Assembly (NCBI GenBank): GCA_963971425.1
Contig: OZ020523.1
Span: 16,860,867 to 16,924,866, forward strand
DNA length: 64,000 nucleotides
Source of the DNA: Bryoerythrophyllum caledonicum
Lineage: Eukaryota > Streptophyta > Bryopsida > Pottiales > Pottiaceae
Direction of reading: 5' to 3'
The notes under the pieces are model-generated. The model ran no database searches and was not told the DNA's origin. It worked only from the letters and a program-made list of their open reading frames with translations. Below are positions 1 through 12,620 of the stretch, in pieces (position 1 is the first letter of the stretch; each line of letters starts with the position of its first letter). The translations under genes and the position numbers were made by a program.

Positions 1-1080
1 CAGCTCTCCAGCACCTTCTCTCCAGCTAGCACCGCGCGCGCCGGCTCTTGATCTCTCGCACAACAGCTCCAGCTCCCCAGACCTCGCGTGCAGCTCCACG
101 ACAACCGAGTGACGACCTCCAGCAATTCGCACCAGACTCACATTCACACGCCACCTCCTACTTCGCGCACGCAGGTGCGTACTCTCCGCGGCACTCCATC
201 ACCGAATTCCAGTTCACCAGCTCACCCTTCACAGATCGCGCGCACAGATGCGCACCACCAAAACAGAGTCTTCCAAGAGAAAACAGCTCCCCGCTCGCAG
301 GAGCTTCTTGCTCATCCACGCCGATCCACCTCCTCGCGCAGGTACACCCTCCAGCTCGCGCAGGAGCCTCTCACACCGGAGCGCTTCAGCTTCCAGAAAA
401 AAACGAAGAGCGAGACCTCGCGCGCACACACGCCCTCCGGCTCCAGGAGCGCTCGCACCCACCAACACGGAGACACCTCCTCGCGCGCAGCCGGTGCGCT
501 CACCACCAAAACCGGAAGAGCCTCTCCTCCAGCTCGCAGGAGCTTCCTCCAGCTCGCGTAGGAGCCTCTTCTCCAAAAAAAAAAAAAACGCAGAGAGGCC
601 AGCTCTCCCTCGCGCCCAGGGCGCACACCCACCAACCACAAAAAAAACAAAACCCAACCCAAAAAAAAACGAGAGCTCCAGCCCTCCCTCTTGCTCGCAG
701 GAACTCCTCCTCGCTCCCCAAAAAACGGCCCCCGGAAATCCAGAGAACTCCAGCTCTCTCGCCAGCGACTCAGCCTGGCTGGTTCTCCTTTCTCCCTTTT
801 TTTTTCTTTTTCTTTTGGTCTTTCTCGTTTCTCTTCCCCGACAAGACTGGCTTAGTTTAAATGAGGCAGCCCATGACCTCTCACAGAAGTGCAGGATTGG
901 CTACTTACAGCCGTTTTTGCATGTTTTTAGTTTATTACTAGCATTAACTCGCCGCTTTGCTCCTGACAAGCCTCCCTAAAATTAATTCCATGGTGGCAAG
1001 AATTGTCATGTGGCATGTGCATGGGGAAGCACGCCCAACCACCTTCTTTTCTTTTCTTCCTCCTTTTTTTTTTCTTTTCC
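1..1080. repeat. C-rich low-complexity region with degenerate repeats
   Basis: No gene is supported here. From about 230 to 730 the + strand repeats degenerate units around the string ccagctcgcgcaggagc, mixed with A-runs and CT-runs, and ends in poly-pyrimidine tracts at 790-830 and 1045-1085. Several long open frames cross it on both strands, but they are Ser/Pro/Arg-rich on one strand and Gly/Leu/Phe-rich on the other. That is what biased composition gives. It may be the end of a retroelement extending off the left edge. Confidence 0.5.
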
Positions 1081-4000
1081 TTTTGATCTTTTAAAGACTA
1101 TTACCCTAGATCTACTACTATCTACTGATGATTTGCAATTTACTTATAACTTAAAAAACTAACCACACAGCTGGACTCCCAGCACCCTAATTAGTCTACC
1201 TAAATTTCCCTAGCATTTTTGGAGTTCAATAAGTATTTTTCCCGAACGGTCAACCGCCGATCCACTAGTCAAACCCTAGAAATAAATAGCAATTCAACTC
1301 GGAAAATTCTAGAAATTTTACCACTACTTCTACCTGCTAGGAGACACTCTCTCAATTTTTTCCATAATTTTTGTCCCATTTCTCAATTTTTAGTCATTTT
1401 CCAAGGACCTTTCTTTCCCCTTTTTTATCTTTCTCTTCATTCCCACTCCACTTCCACTACACTTTCAAGCATATTAGTAGGGAGGAGGAAAAAATAGGGA
1501 ACTTAGTGTCCCATCATGGCACTAGGCCTATTAATCAGGACTTTGACTCTAATAGGTGGATTGACTACTACTTTAACTAAAATTGGGTCAATACTATCAA
1601 AATCTCGAAAAAACAAAGAAAAAAGAGTGAGGGCCCACTTTGGCCACTCACACACGCACACTCACGATGCTCACAGTGACACAAATCATGCAATAGCCTA
1701 AATCCAAAAATCAAAAACCTGAATTTACTTCTCCTCATAGTACCACGGATCCGAGGGACCTCTCTGGACCTCCAAGTTCAATACATGATGTCGTACTCTG
1801 ACCAATACTTGACTCCAAGAAATGCACGAGCAATCCAACTCTACAAACGATCTAAAATGGGCCCTAAGATTTTATCCACTTTACTAGGCATAGATTCCAG
1901 CCCTCACGACTTAGAGAAAACGTATGATCGCACACTCACCAAGATCGAAGTGATACGAATCATGTATTCCAAAAACCATTGTCATTCTTTCCTAGAACAT
2001 GCAATACAAGTTTCATGTCCGAGTTGAATTTGAACTCACCATTTGAGTGAGCTGGTTCTTCCCGGCTTCGACAGTGTCTGCTCCAAGGCGCTTACATCCA
2101 ACTTGGGCTTGACACTGGGAAGCACCAACCTGCATATGTCTCAACGCAATTAGGGTTTTTGGAAATAAAATGAACAATGCTCACCAAATCAGGGTTTTCA
2201 GGAATGGAAATCAAGAAATGGGTGTTGGGTAATGTGCGGCAGACTTGTGCTCAAACTAATAATTCCGGTACCGAACTTCGAAAGCTGACACTGGACTTTG
2301 CATTTTCAATTTCGAAGTGAAACAAGTGAGTTGAAAACGTTTCCAACTTACCTCTCTAGGTTGCGGCTACTGCTCCGCGTCGTCCTGCGTCTGTCCACTT
2401 CCCTCACCGTTCTCACAACCTCCGGACTGCAAGAGAAATGGATTCCTTCTTATGCATATCAAGGTTCAGCATGTCCACCTTTCATTTAACTGATGTTCAT
2501 GGACGACTCTAAAATGCAAAGCTATGGCAGAAACTGTAGGAGAAAATGTTTACCAAACCAAGAGTACACTTCAGCCGCCACTTGTAAGTTCACAAACTAA
2601 ATGGTATGGTAAGAAGAAGTTCAGTGAAGCTGTACTGTAGCAACAGCTCGTGTTTGAGTTGAATTCAAATTGATCCAGACAGCTTATAGCTCACACACTA
2701 AAAGGCAGATTCTAGCGACCAAATAGTCTAAGAAGCATAACACATAGTATAGTTGGTTACGCATTAAGCTATTTTGGAAACCAAACTTACGATGCATATT
2801 GTTAATCGATCTGATGATATTGTACCTTTGTCATTTGGACCCGCTCTGCACCCAATAGTATTGGCCCAGTTTCCCCCGCACTCCCTCGATCGTTCCGTGG
2901 TCGACCATTGGTTGCCCTTGTCGAGGACCTATTCCTATTCCTTGTGGATGGTGTTGAATTCACTCAGATCCTGGGGTCCATACTAGAGTCCATGCTTTGA
3001 CAGTCATTGTCGTCAACTACACTGTTTGCACCCTTACCCTCATGCATCGAGCTTACTGACGCATTAGGTCCCATGAAATCACTCGTCATAATATCTTGTA
3101 TAGACTCTTGTTCTCCCATTTCACTTTGCAGCTGTATCACATAGCTGTACGACTACACAATACGATTTAAAGTATGACCAATACATGATTGGAGTAATGA
3201 AAATTAACTAATCATATGAAAAATATGTCACTTACTTCGACAGTATTGTGTGGCGCCTCCTCTGCTTGAAGTATACTTGACAAATTCCTGAATCGCACGG
3301 GCCCCTCAGATGACAGGTTCTCACGCCTCTCCTCTGAAACCTTGGCCTTCTGCTGTTGTCGTTGCGTTCGAGACCGACTCGACTTTGAATTTGAGTCGTC
3401 TATTGTTCTTCTCTTCCTGCCACCCTTGCTTATCATCCTCTGCAAGTCCTCTTGGTTGCGTCACATTGAACATTTTCACCAGGGTAGTGCTGCTATGATA
3501 TGGCAAGACATCGTTGAACCATAATTACCCTTACTTAGTTCTATGTAACTATATCAATCGGGATCCAACGGGATGGCCCAAGTTATATTAATTGTTGTCA
3601 GCCTTAATTTGAATTTCAAAAACAAAGTTAGTTGTGGCTATAGCATTTCTATTCTTTGCTTCTGCAGTCACAAGCATTCCACTTTTCTCGATTTATCATT
3701 CATCTTAAGTGAATAACGACAACACCAGGGAGTAATTAACTTTAAGCAGACTTAGCAGATACAACTAGTGCATAACTATTTGTAAATTGCAGACTCAGAT
3801 CATGACCTCTAGATTTGAATCAGAACTTTGTCGTTATTACTAAAGATGTATCAGATTGTGTGCAAGTGGTACTCGTAAACTAAAAATACAATATAGCGTC
3901 GTAAAGATAAATTGCGTGCAATGCCATTCTTTCAGTAAACATATTATTTTACTCTCTTTCATACAGCATACAACATACAAACTGATTGGTAAACTCCGCC

Positions 4001-4245
4001 TTAGTAGGATCAACCTCTTAATTTCTCTCCTTAATTTGAAATCTTTCAAATAAAGATTTTGGCGCCCTTAGGGAGCATGCATGGGCATCTGACATAAGGC
4101 GATAAATATTTTCGCCGATGATGAGCACGATGCGTTTCCGTACTTGGACGTCTCCACTGAGATGTTTAGGCACGCTGTTGATTTCTTCAATATACAACCG
4201 TCATCATAGACAGCACGCATTCATATCCTCTGCTGTAGAGAGCTC
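1081..4245. other. Unassigned spacer
   Basis: About 3.2 kb in which I recognise no domain, RNA gene or clear repeat. A short Lys/Arg/Gln-rich frame on the minus strand (3212-3445) is the only stretch with protein-like character, but it has no recognisable motif. The segment just before 4246 may be the leader of the MULE that follows. Confidence 0.4.
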
Positions 4246-5568
4246 TTGACTATGGCGTCACTCACATCTCAGAATGGTGGTGTTCCGCTAGTTGTGTCCG
4301 TTGGTGAAAATGGCACTGTTAATGTCCCGGAGGCAGTCCTCAGTAGTCGCTTCGGGTTTAGACTTGGAACCGTCCATGTTGAACAAGAGGTGTTTGATAG
4401 CTCGGGAGTATTAGAACATTCTATATACCAAGTGAAAGATCGAGACAATTTAGGCTTTGTGTGGAACCTCTGTCGCGGTTCTTTTAAAGTGTATGGTGTT
4501 AGGGATATTCAAACGTCCGCAAATGCGTCGTGTGCCGTGATGATCCCTCCTACCGATTTCGGTGATACGATACTCGTGCCCGGTTTGGGCACACGGTCTA
4601 TCCCCAGTGTGCATCTTCTAAGTGACACAGACAAGGACATCTCCGATGTGAACTTGGGGGAATCATCGTACACCTTTAAGTCACAAGACTCTATCTGTCC
4701 TGATGCATCTATCCATACCCCAAGTAGGTCGCATATGTCTCCGTCTCTTTCCTTAAGAAAACCACCTGTCCATCCAAAATCAAAAAGTATCCGGAGTATC
4801 ATTCCTTATGTTCATAGGACCTGTTCTAGAAAGGGATCCCGTTCTGAGTTGACACACGTGGATTTCGATAGCATTCAGGTTTCACGTGTGAAGTATCTGC
4901 CTCCGTCTTACAACGGAGACGTGTTGTTTGAGTTGCCTCCACTTCCAGAAGGCATACCAACTCAGTTTGGAGGAGGATTGGATGGTATGAGCAAGCAACA
5001 CGATGGTCACACATGGTGTAGGACAATGACTACGAATATCATGAATGATTTTGGCCTGACATATCGGAAGTCATCTTGTACTCGCCATCTTCAATGTCCT
5101 AACCTTCATTGTGGCTATAAGTGTAGGAATGAAGGTCGCACTAATCAAACGGAGTGGAGTGGACTCGCCATTTCCCCCTGGCCTGTCAATGGCGCTCCGC
5201 ACCCAAAATCAACCTTGGCTTGTAAGGTTTGTCAAACCCCGCCTATTTGTCTAGCTCTCTGTGATGCACGTATTTATTATGTGACGTGTACCGATGCGGA
5301 GCGCACCCGACTTGCCATTCATCTTGGTAGTCACCAGCATCCCATCTCGAATGGAGTTGACCGAACCGCAATGGACGTGATGCATGAGTGCGTTGCGAAG
5401 GAAGTCGAGCGCACACCCAACGCCACTAATTCTGCAATCATTATGGCTGCCAGTAAGAATTATCTTTCCAATTACTTGATCCGTCCCGGATCGGGATCAT
5501 CAAACCTTGAAGGAGCATCCATGGATGCTGTCTTGGACAGTTCCAGACTCTATCATCTCCTAACATAA
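4246..5568 (+). CDS. MULE-like transposase, N-terminal zinc-binding part
   Basis: This 440-residue open frame is the N-terminal part of the transposase. The first 260 residues have no recognisable motif. From about residue 260 it has paired Cys and His residues in the order expected of a WRKY/FLYWCH-like DNA-binding region: CPNLHC, a second CKVC, and a final HLGSHQH. The frame ends at a TAA at 5566, and the transposase core continues directly in another frame from 5574. I read that as a small frameshift rather than a gene boundary. The start codon is uncertain because two ATGs lie close together. Confidence 0.6.
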   Translation: MTMASLTSQNGGVPLVVSVGENGTVNVPEAVLSSRFGFRLGTVHVEQEVFDSSGVLEHSIYQVKDRDNLGFVWNLCRGSFKVYGVRDIQTSANASCAVMIPPTDFGDTILVPGLGTRSIPSVHLLSDTDKDISDVNLGESSYTFKSQDSICPDASIHTPSRSHMSPSLSLRKPPVHPKSKSIRSIIPYVHRTCSRKGSRSELTHVDFDSIQVSRVKYLPPSYNGDVLFELPPLPEGIPTQFGGGLDGMSKQHDGHTWCRTMTTNIMNDFGLTYRKSSCTRHLQCPNLHCGYKCRNEGRTNQTEWSGLAISPWPVNGAPHPKSTLACKVCQTPPICLALCDARIYYVTCTDAERTRLAIHLGSHQHPISNGVDRTAMDVMHECVAKEVERTPNATNSAIIMAASKNYLSNYLIRPGSGSSNLEGASMDAVLDSSRLYHLLT

Positions 5569-5573
5569 GGAAT

Positions 5574-6649
5574 TTGGTGTCGACATGCAAGCGCTTCTAC
5601 AGTGGTGGGAAGGGTGTCATGGACAACATCATGGAACTAAAGGAGTCGTCAAAGTTTGTCTTCATCCATGAGAACAAGTTCCCGGGCCAATCTAAAGGTA
5701 AGGTATTTGTATTTAAAATGTCTGTTGATCGTCCTGGTAGCGGTGTTGATCTTGTTCGGCGCATGCAACCTGGTGGAGACCTCCAAGATTGTTGGTTGAT
5801 GTTTGATCACGTCAAGCGGGTTAAAGACTGGACCACCATGGCATGCCATGTATACGACAGTAAATATTGTAAAGTTATGACGATAGCTATGTGCGATATG
5901 CAATCGGAGGATGCTGAAGCACAACAATTGTTTTGGGAGAACCTGAATGATACGATGAGCCATCACAGAGTGGAGAATACAAACTTCAAAGGATTCATGG
6001 CTGATAGTGCCGGAGCGAATTGGTACGCAGTCCGGCGAGTGTATGGCAATGACGACAAGGACGTCTCGATCGAAAACAAAGAACGCACTTGTTTATTCCA
6101 TTGGACCAAGTGCCTTCAACAAGCCACCACGAAGAGCATTCTACCAGCATTCCAAGATCAACATATTGCACTATGCAGGATTTGGAAGAACGCGAGATCA
6201 CAAGAAGAGGCTGAAGCACAGTACAACGTCATTCGTGGATGGTGGATTTCATCTGGGGCCACTACCGAAAGTGGGCGTCGTGCGCTAGAAGATTGGATGG
6301 CTTTTTGGCATTTCCGATATAGGCAATGGGGTGGAGCAATGCAACTGGTAAGTTCTCGCATTTTTTGTTCATATATATTTAGATTGTTAAATAGTTATAT
6401 GTGAACAATGAACTGACCATTGCTGTATGATATCAGGACCTCACACTTGACGAGCGAGCTGACATGCCATCATGTAATCTTGCGGAGACAGTCCACAACC
6501 GCTGGCTTCAGCAGTCCGGGAATACCATGACATGTTTATATGCGGCTACCGTGGATGATCTAATTCGGGCTTTCATGCAAATCACTTTGTACCGGGTATG
6601 GATGAATGGAGGGACCTCCGGAAAAGGTCCAAACAAAGGTACACTTTGA
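5574..6649 (+). pseudogene. MULE-like transposase core with one intron
   Basis: This is the catalytic core. Candidate acidic residues sit in the segments around KDWTTMACHVYDS and FKGFMADSAGANW, followed by a conserved-looking CLFHWTKCL segment. Exon 1 ends at the donor ctg/gtaagt near 6350. The acceptor tatcag/gac is near 6436. Splicing out the roughly 87-bp AT-rich intron joins MQL to DLTLDERAD in frame. Exon 2 runs to a TGA at 6647, and a TAA follows at 6662 in the same frame before the SWIM part. The block has no ATG of its own because it is the continuation of the preceding frame. Confidence 0.6.
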
Positions 6650-6680
6650 TTAAGATCTGCCTAACGTTCTGGTGATCCAA

Positions 6681-7804
6681 GACTCATTGAAGAAGCGGTG
6701 CGGAGTTTTCCGCGGGTAGAGGATCTCTTGACAAAGACGGGCGGGCTTGTAGGAGCGGAGATTTTCGGTTCTACCAAATGGAAACTCGACATGCCACCAA
6801 GGTCGAGCAACGACTCCCACCGCTCCGATACGGTAAACTATTCGATTCCACGAGATGGCAGAAGGGTGACTCGGGCGCGAATCGAAGAGGCCCTAAATGA
6901 ACAAGGTTCCGGGGTCCGTCATACAACGGCAGTGTTGGAATCAGAGGTTGATCTGTCAAAGTGGCACATTGGTCGACTTCGGAAGACCTCCCACCGAAAG
7001 TGCCAGGCATTGCAAGCTCACACCGGTCAGAGATGTGACGCTAGAGTTGGGCGTGGGAGTCAGGGAACACCTGCCCCAACATATATTGGCAAGAAGAAGG
7101 AATTCAGGTCGCCCCGAAACACTACTGTCGAGTTCTGGTTTTGTGCTGATGATATTAGCCAACGCGAGATGGGTTCGAAGAAACCATTTGTAGTGGATTG
7201 GCCATCAGTCCCAATGACATGGCCAGTGAAGCATGGCACAAACCTAACAATGCAAGAAGTTTTATCGTTAGAAGAAGTAGGTTTTCAGTTAGAGCAACGT
7301 GGTGCTTTGTCGCCTCGTAGACAATTCCAAGTAACTTTGAACATGCCTCTTCCGCGATCAAACTTCCCGCTTCCAGAGAATCCGGACTCATACCATACTT
7401 TCCGCAACGGCTACCAGATTCGCCGAAGTTCAGATGTGCCTTCCGTTGAGCACCGAAACAAGTGGTCAAGCGTAGCTCTGATGAAGAATTGTTACGTTAC
7501 AAATGTCACCGCAATGCCGTATCCGGGATTTGGATGCGTTATCACTCTTCTCACGGAGAAGGAGAAGTCTTATTGCATAACTTTCACAGAATACCCTGCG
7601 TGTACATGTCCTGATTTCCTGAAGATGTCAGTGGAGGCGTTGGGGAAGAAAGGGCAATGGAAGTATTGCAAGCATGTGTACTACATCCTACGCTATTTAT
7701 GTAAGATGGACTACAAGGAGGATTTATTCATGCATGCCCCAAGCTACAGCTTTAATGAGGTCATGCGCATTCTAGAGCTTGCTAATATTGCCGAGCAAGC
7801 ATGA
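6681..7804 (+). CDS. MULE-like transposase, C-terminal SWIM zinc-finger part
   Basis: This frame of about 370 residues is the C-terminal part of the same transposase. Near its end the string CTCPDFLK, followed about 20 residues later by YCKHVYY, gives the CxC...CxH pattern of a SWIM finger, a domain typical of MULE transposases and thought to bind nucleic acid. It is in the same frame as the preceding exon; only the stops at 6647 and 6662 separate them. The region between core and SWIM (about 6700-7400) is rich in basic residues and not otherwise recognisable. Confidence 0.7.
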
Positions 7805-8530
7805 ATCTCGCAATGAAGTATCTTCTGAATAGTATTTGTATTTTGCAGTAGCTCGTATTTGAACATGTGCATTGATTTTGCTTGTCACGTGTATGGCTAG
7901 TAGTCAATGCATGAGTGAATTTATCACTCATACTTCTCTTCAATATACTAATTTATATTTCAATGTATCATTTTCTCTTATACATTATTTTAACCTACTT
8001 CAGAGATGCTATGTTAGCAACATGCAGGAGTTATGTTATGTATTGGCATCATATAACATATCCGATTTTGAACCATGCAAACTCCATGTCGAGAGATGGG
8101 GTATCTTAATCCATTGGACAATAGTCTATAATCAAATATTAGAACATTAGAATATTATTTGTCCCAAACGTTGTTATTTTAGCTATCACGATGAAAATTT
8201 ATGACTCCACATCCGTTACTATTGGACTTCACAATCATTGTAAGTTTTACGAGATTTCATTCTAACTCAGCCATTGATCGTGGACTCTGTAATTTTAACC
8301 TTTCAATAAATGGGAAAAAAACCGCGAGTTGATAGTCGTGGACATGAGCGACGAATGGGAGTCGCAAAAAAACGTCTATGGTTAAAGAATCCACGGCTAT
8401 AGGATACCTTCCAAGTTTAGAAAATTCCTCGAATTTTTCCAGAAAGTTTGAGAGACTTATTGTTACTTTCCGTGAAAATAAAAAAATTCTGGAATAAAAC
8501 AACTTTTCTTTTCCTGTTTTCAGACTATTT
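7805..8530. other. AT-rich spacer
   Basis: I see no coding region, RNA gene or clear repeat here. It may include the 3' non-coding end of the MULE. Confidence 0.4.
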
Positions 8531-8531
8531 T

Positions 8532-8573
8532 CTGCTCACCGCTCGCCGCTCACCGCTCACCGCTCACCGCTCA
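8532..8573. repeat. 7-bp tandem repeat
   Basis: Six near-perfect copies of a 7-bp unit (gctcacc and one gctcgcc variant) lie head to tail. It marks the edge of the GT-rich block to its right. Confidence 0.8.
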
Positions 8574-8579
8574 CAAGAT

Positions 8580-9800
8580 AGCGTCGCTGGTCCATTGAGT
8601 TATGTTTGGGCTTTGTTGATTTAACAGGAGGTTACATTCGTCTACATGTGGGTGGATTGTAGTTACTATGGCGTATAGGATATGTGGTGAGGGGTGTTCG
8701 TTTTGTTGTTGTATATATTGGGTAATGTGTGGATGTGTGTTGGCGTATGATAGGTGTAGTGTATGTGTGGATTTTAGTATAGGTGCAAATGATTGGGCAA
8801 TATGTCTATATTCCGGTTGTAATTTTATTGTGTTTGGTATGAAATATATTTTGGCATTCTTTTTGTGTTGTGTTGGATGTCTTTTTAGTACGTTTGGCAT
8901 AGGTCCTGGGTTGGTTTTTATGTCTCCTCCAAGTATTAGTAGTAGTTTATAATGTGGTGGTTTGTTATTATGTTTAGTGTTTATATGGTTTTTTGTTTTT
9001 CTAGTAGATTTTTTTGTTTTGTTTTGAATTTATCCTTGTATTGAAGGGTGTGAGTGTTATGTTTTCTTTCTTTTGGGTGGGTTTCCCTTGGATTGGTTTT
9101 CTTAGATTTGTTGTTTTGTTTTGGTTTATTGTTTTGTATGTTGTTTTTGTTAATTAGTTTGGTGTTAGTTTTTGTATCTTGGTTTGTGTTAGTCTTAATG
9201 TGTAGATTTTGACTTGTATTTTTGCATTTTTTTTCGTATGTGGTGGAGTATATGTGTGTGTGTGTATTGTAGGTAGTATTTTTATTTGTATATGTATATG
9301 TATATGTATTTATATGTATTTTTTGAGGGTTTGTATTTATATGTGTTTTGGTATTTGTATTAGTATATGTATTTGAGTATGTGTATATGTATTCTCCTTT
9401 GTATAGGGTAGTGTTTTTGTATTGAGTATAAAGTCTAATACAATATTTATATGCCCCATATACGGGTGTATGTTTGTACACTACTGCATAAACCTTGTTT
9501 GAGAAGGTGTGAGTGTTATATTTTCTTTCTTTTGGGGGGATTTCCCTTGAACTAATTTTCTTTGGTTTATGTTTTTGTTTTGGTGTGTTGGTTTGTATGT
9601 TGTTTTTGTTAATTGATTTGGCGTGTGTTTGTGTATCTTGGTTTGTGTTAGTCTTAATGTGTTGGTATTGGTTTGTATTTTTGCATCCTTTTACGTATGT
9701 AGCGTGTGATGTGTTTATGTTTGTGTGTGTATGTGTATTGTAGGTAGTGTTTTTATTTGTGTATGTATAAGTATTTGTATGAATGTTTTGAGAGTTTGTA
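8580..9800. repeat. GT-rich block with an internal duplication of about 290 bp
   Basis: The + strand is strongly G/T-rich with TATG and TGTG microsatellite stretches. Positions 9046-9339 and 9503-9799 are clear homologues: both start gtgtgagtgttat, share a segment containing tcttggtttgtgttagtctt, and end in a tattgtaggtagt microsatellite. A 275-residue minus-strand frame (8981-9808) crosses both copies, but it is almost entirely Asn, Thr, Lys and His and I do not treat it as a gene. The block sits directly downstream of the LINE ORF1 remnant on the minus strand. Confidence 0.7.
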
Positions 9801-11096
9801 AGATACAAGAACCCTCTTTACTTGCTCTTCGGAGGGGGGTTCCGTTCCTTCTAGACTCCTCCGGTGTGGTGCAAACTCTACAAGGTACCCTCCCATGGCA
9901 AAGGTTTTGTTTACAAATTGCTTGTAAACAATTGGGTTAGTACAATGTACGTTAGCACTACCATTGTGCCTAGTTCCACATTCTTTATGGAACCAAATAG
10001 ATCTAGCGTTAGTGTCACCAATGATTTTGCAAATGGCATCACTTGTATCACAAACACTCATAAGGATAGGTAGAGGAGAGAGGGTTAGAGTTAAGGCATC
10101 CTTTTTAGCCTTAGTTTCTTGTGAAATCTTCTCTCCGGTGATGTGTTTAGCTTGCATGACCTCGTGGTGTGTGGTGACTTGATGTAGTTGAATCTTCTTT
10201 GCTTGTTGAGGTGTGGTGGTCATGATGAGCGCATGGGTATCATCAATGCCCTTTTGGACTCCGGTAATCTCGAACTCTTGCCCCCTTCAAAAACTATTCA
10301 AGAGGGCGTCCTTGAAAAGATTGTTGGCCGAAATACCCTTCAAGTTGTCACTCTTCACCTTGACAGAGAGGTTAGAATGCCTAGCAATATTTTGGTAACT
10401 CTTACAAACCTTTCCAATGACGTTGTGACCATCTACCTTAAGAATGAAGAGTCTAAGCCCTTTAAGCATCATGATACCATCAATTTCGGGTTTTAGCAAG
10501 TACAACTTAATTGTCCCCGCCCATACACCTTTCTTTCCCGCATTTTGACACTCAAGCATTGAATTGAGATAGGGTCAATGGGGTCATTGCCAAGTTCTAT
10601 ACCCATTATTTCTAGTCTTTTTGTGACTATTACCTTAATTTCATCATGCATGATTTGGGAGGAAGGGGGTTCAAAGTGTATTGCGATGTGAAAATCGAGA
10701 GCTAAACTTGTGGAGATGTTGATGGTGATATCGAAGGGGAGTTGGGTGATGTTGTAGTGTTGCCCCTCCACTCCATTTCTTGTGCTTGGATATAGGAGTT
10801 GTGGGATGTGAGGGAAAGCCACCTTTGCCACGCTTGCCTCCTCCACCTCTTCCGCCTTCAATCCTCTTTTTATCATGTTTTCGGAGGTTTCCCCACTATA
10901 GAGCTCTTGAAGTCCTTCAATAGCAAGAGCCTCCATGGTCGGGTACCCCAACCAAAACTTAAAACTCGCATTTACCGGTTGAGTGATGTGCGGTGGGTTT
11001 TCTTCTATCATGACATTCTTTATCTTCTTGCTTGTGGTAGGGTTTCCACCAGTTTGTCTTGGTATCCATTCAATCAACGTTGTGTCTTTGTCCATC
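9753..11096 (-). pseudogene. LINE ORF1 protein remnant (RNase H-type LINE family)
   Basis: Read on the minus strand from an ATG near 11096, this encodes a protein of about 450 residues in three frames. The first runs to about 10493 and the second takes over at about 10550 (TIKLYLL...VDGHNVIGKV). The third starts near 10223 and ends with the segment FHKECGTRHNGSANVHC and a later PHRRSLEGT. From memory of the family these segments resemble the ORF1 protein of plant LINEs whose ORF2 carries RNase H, like the one at 13.4-16.7 kb here. Frameshifts near 10.5 and 10.25 kb make it non-functional. The C-terminus runs into the GT-rich block. Confidence 0.5.
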
Positions 11097-12620
11097 TTCT
11101 CATTGAAGTTGAGGAGTCTTTTTATGCTCCCCATATACCTTAATGCACTACTCTTGGCTTGAAAGTAGGTTACTATGTAGAGGAGGAAGGTCGCTATAGG
11201 AGGGGGGAAGGTCTCAGGACTTGTGAAGGGGGTCGTGGGGTTTGTGAGGGAGGTAGGAGTGGAAGAGAGGTAGCTGAGCGAGGTCGTAGGGGAAAGTGGG
11301 AGTCGCAGGGGGGTCGTGAGAAGGGAGGGGGGGTCGTAAGTGGGAAACTCGTGGGTTAGAGAAGGGCGACAGGGAGGTCGCAGGGGAAACCGTTGGGAGC
11401 CAGGTCGCAACTCTCTTGGATCGTTATGTCCTATGTCTTCAGGGAGCAAGGTCGCTACTTTGCCAGGCTGGGAGTAGGTCTCGGGGAGAGCTTTCGGGAC
11501 CGCGGGGGTCTGCTTCCTCTCAATTTGTGTCTATTTCCTCTCAGTTTGTGTTGGGTTCCTCTGATTGCTGGTCTCGGAGTTTTCTTGTTTGTGCGGCGTG
11601 GGGTTTTCTTGTATGTGGGATGTGGGGTTGTCATGTCTGCGAGGGGGGGTGTTTTCCTTATTGCGGGGCGGGGGCTTCTCTTGGCTGCGGTCGGGGGGTT
11701 TGCTTGGCTGCGAGGCGGGGGTTTAGTTTGTTTTTGGGGCGTGGGGTTCTCTTGGGTGTTGGGTAATGTCTGTTTACTATTGTTGATGGCAGGGGGTTCG
11801 TTTATATGTCTACAGAGGGTGAATGCCCGAAGGGGGGAGCTGCGGGGTTTATGGGGAGGGGGGTGTTCACTTGTTTTTGGACAATGGATTTTATTGGAAG
11901 GGGAGTGAGTGTGCTTTCTGAGGGAGTGGGGTGTGTGAGTGCGCCTTGGTGAGGGGGTGTGTGTAGAGCTACTTAATTTCTGGGGAGGAGAGTAGGAGTG
12001 GATCTCTGTGGAGGGGATAGAATCTGCATTTTTAGGGAGGGGGGTGTGAGAATTTTGTGAGGACGGGGATGGGGAGGAGTTGTAGATAACGTGGATTTGG
12101 TAGTGGGAGGGTCGGGAGAGGAAAGGGCTATTAGCTGTATTGAGGAGGGGCTGCGAGGGAGAAGATCTTTGTTTTGTGTGATATGTGAGTTGGGAGGGTC
12201 GGGAGGGAGATAGTGCTGGGGTGTGTTTGGGAGGTTCTGGAGATGAGAGAGATACGAGGTGGGATCTGGGGGGGCTGGGAAGAGGAAGATCTACGGGAGG
12301 GGGGGGGCGTGCTCGGTGATCAGTATGTTCCTGGCGATCATGGAGGGGGTTGACCTAGGATTATTGTAAGATGGGTTTGGGAGAGGTAGAGGGGGGAAGA
12401 TGTGTGGGTAAGTCTGGATGTATTCGGGGGGGAATGAGGAGGGATAGCTGTGGGTGTAGTGAATAGGGGGAGAGGGGGAGAATGAGAGGAGGGGGAGAGG
12501 GAGGAGGGAGGAGAGAGATAGAGTTGGGAGAGAATGGAGGGTGGGGGCGATGGGAGGGAGGAGGAACCTGTTGCGGGTGGAGGGGGGCTGAGGAGAGATG
12601 AAATGAAAGTAAGGGTTTAG
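11097..12620 (-). other. Pyrimidine-rich leader (minus strand), probable LINE 5' UTR
   Basis: The + strand is strongly purine-biased with many runs of five or more G, so the minus strand is C/T-rich. It lies immediately upstream of the minus-strand LINE ORF1 remnant, so a long pyrimidine-rich 5' UTR is the simplest reading. Open frames here (for example 11393-11908 +) are Gly/Leu/Val-rich composition artefacts. Confidence 0.45.

Larger units (their letters stand above)
4246..7804 (+). mobile_element. MULE-like DNA transposon, decayed
   Basis: Three consecutive plus-strand coding blocks together give the order expected of a MULE-type transposase: an N-terminal Cys/His-rich zinc-binding region (about 5030-5350), a transposase core (5574-6350), and a C-terminal SWIM zinc finger (about 7595-7680). 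I could not find terminal inverted repeats or a 9-bp target duplication, so the true ends are unknown and the coordinates cover only the coding part. One frame change near 5560 and two in-frame stops at 6647 and 6662 argue that it is inactive. Confidence 0.7.

Noticed and set aside
48..979. Overlapping long ORFs on both strands at the left edge
   Set aside because: All are low-complexity translations of C-rich repeats, in several frames at once, with no domain.
8981..9808. 275-residue minus-strand ORF
   Set aside because: Composed almost only of Asn, Thr, Lys, His and Tyr from AC-rich microsatellite DNA, and it spans a duplicated block.
11393..11908. 171-residue Gly/Leu-rich ORF
   Set aside because: A product of G-rich noncoding DNA that lies in the probable LINE leader.
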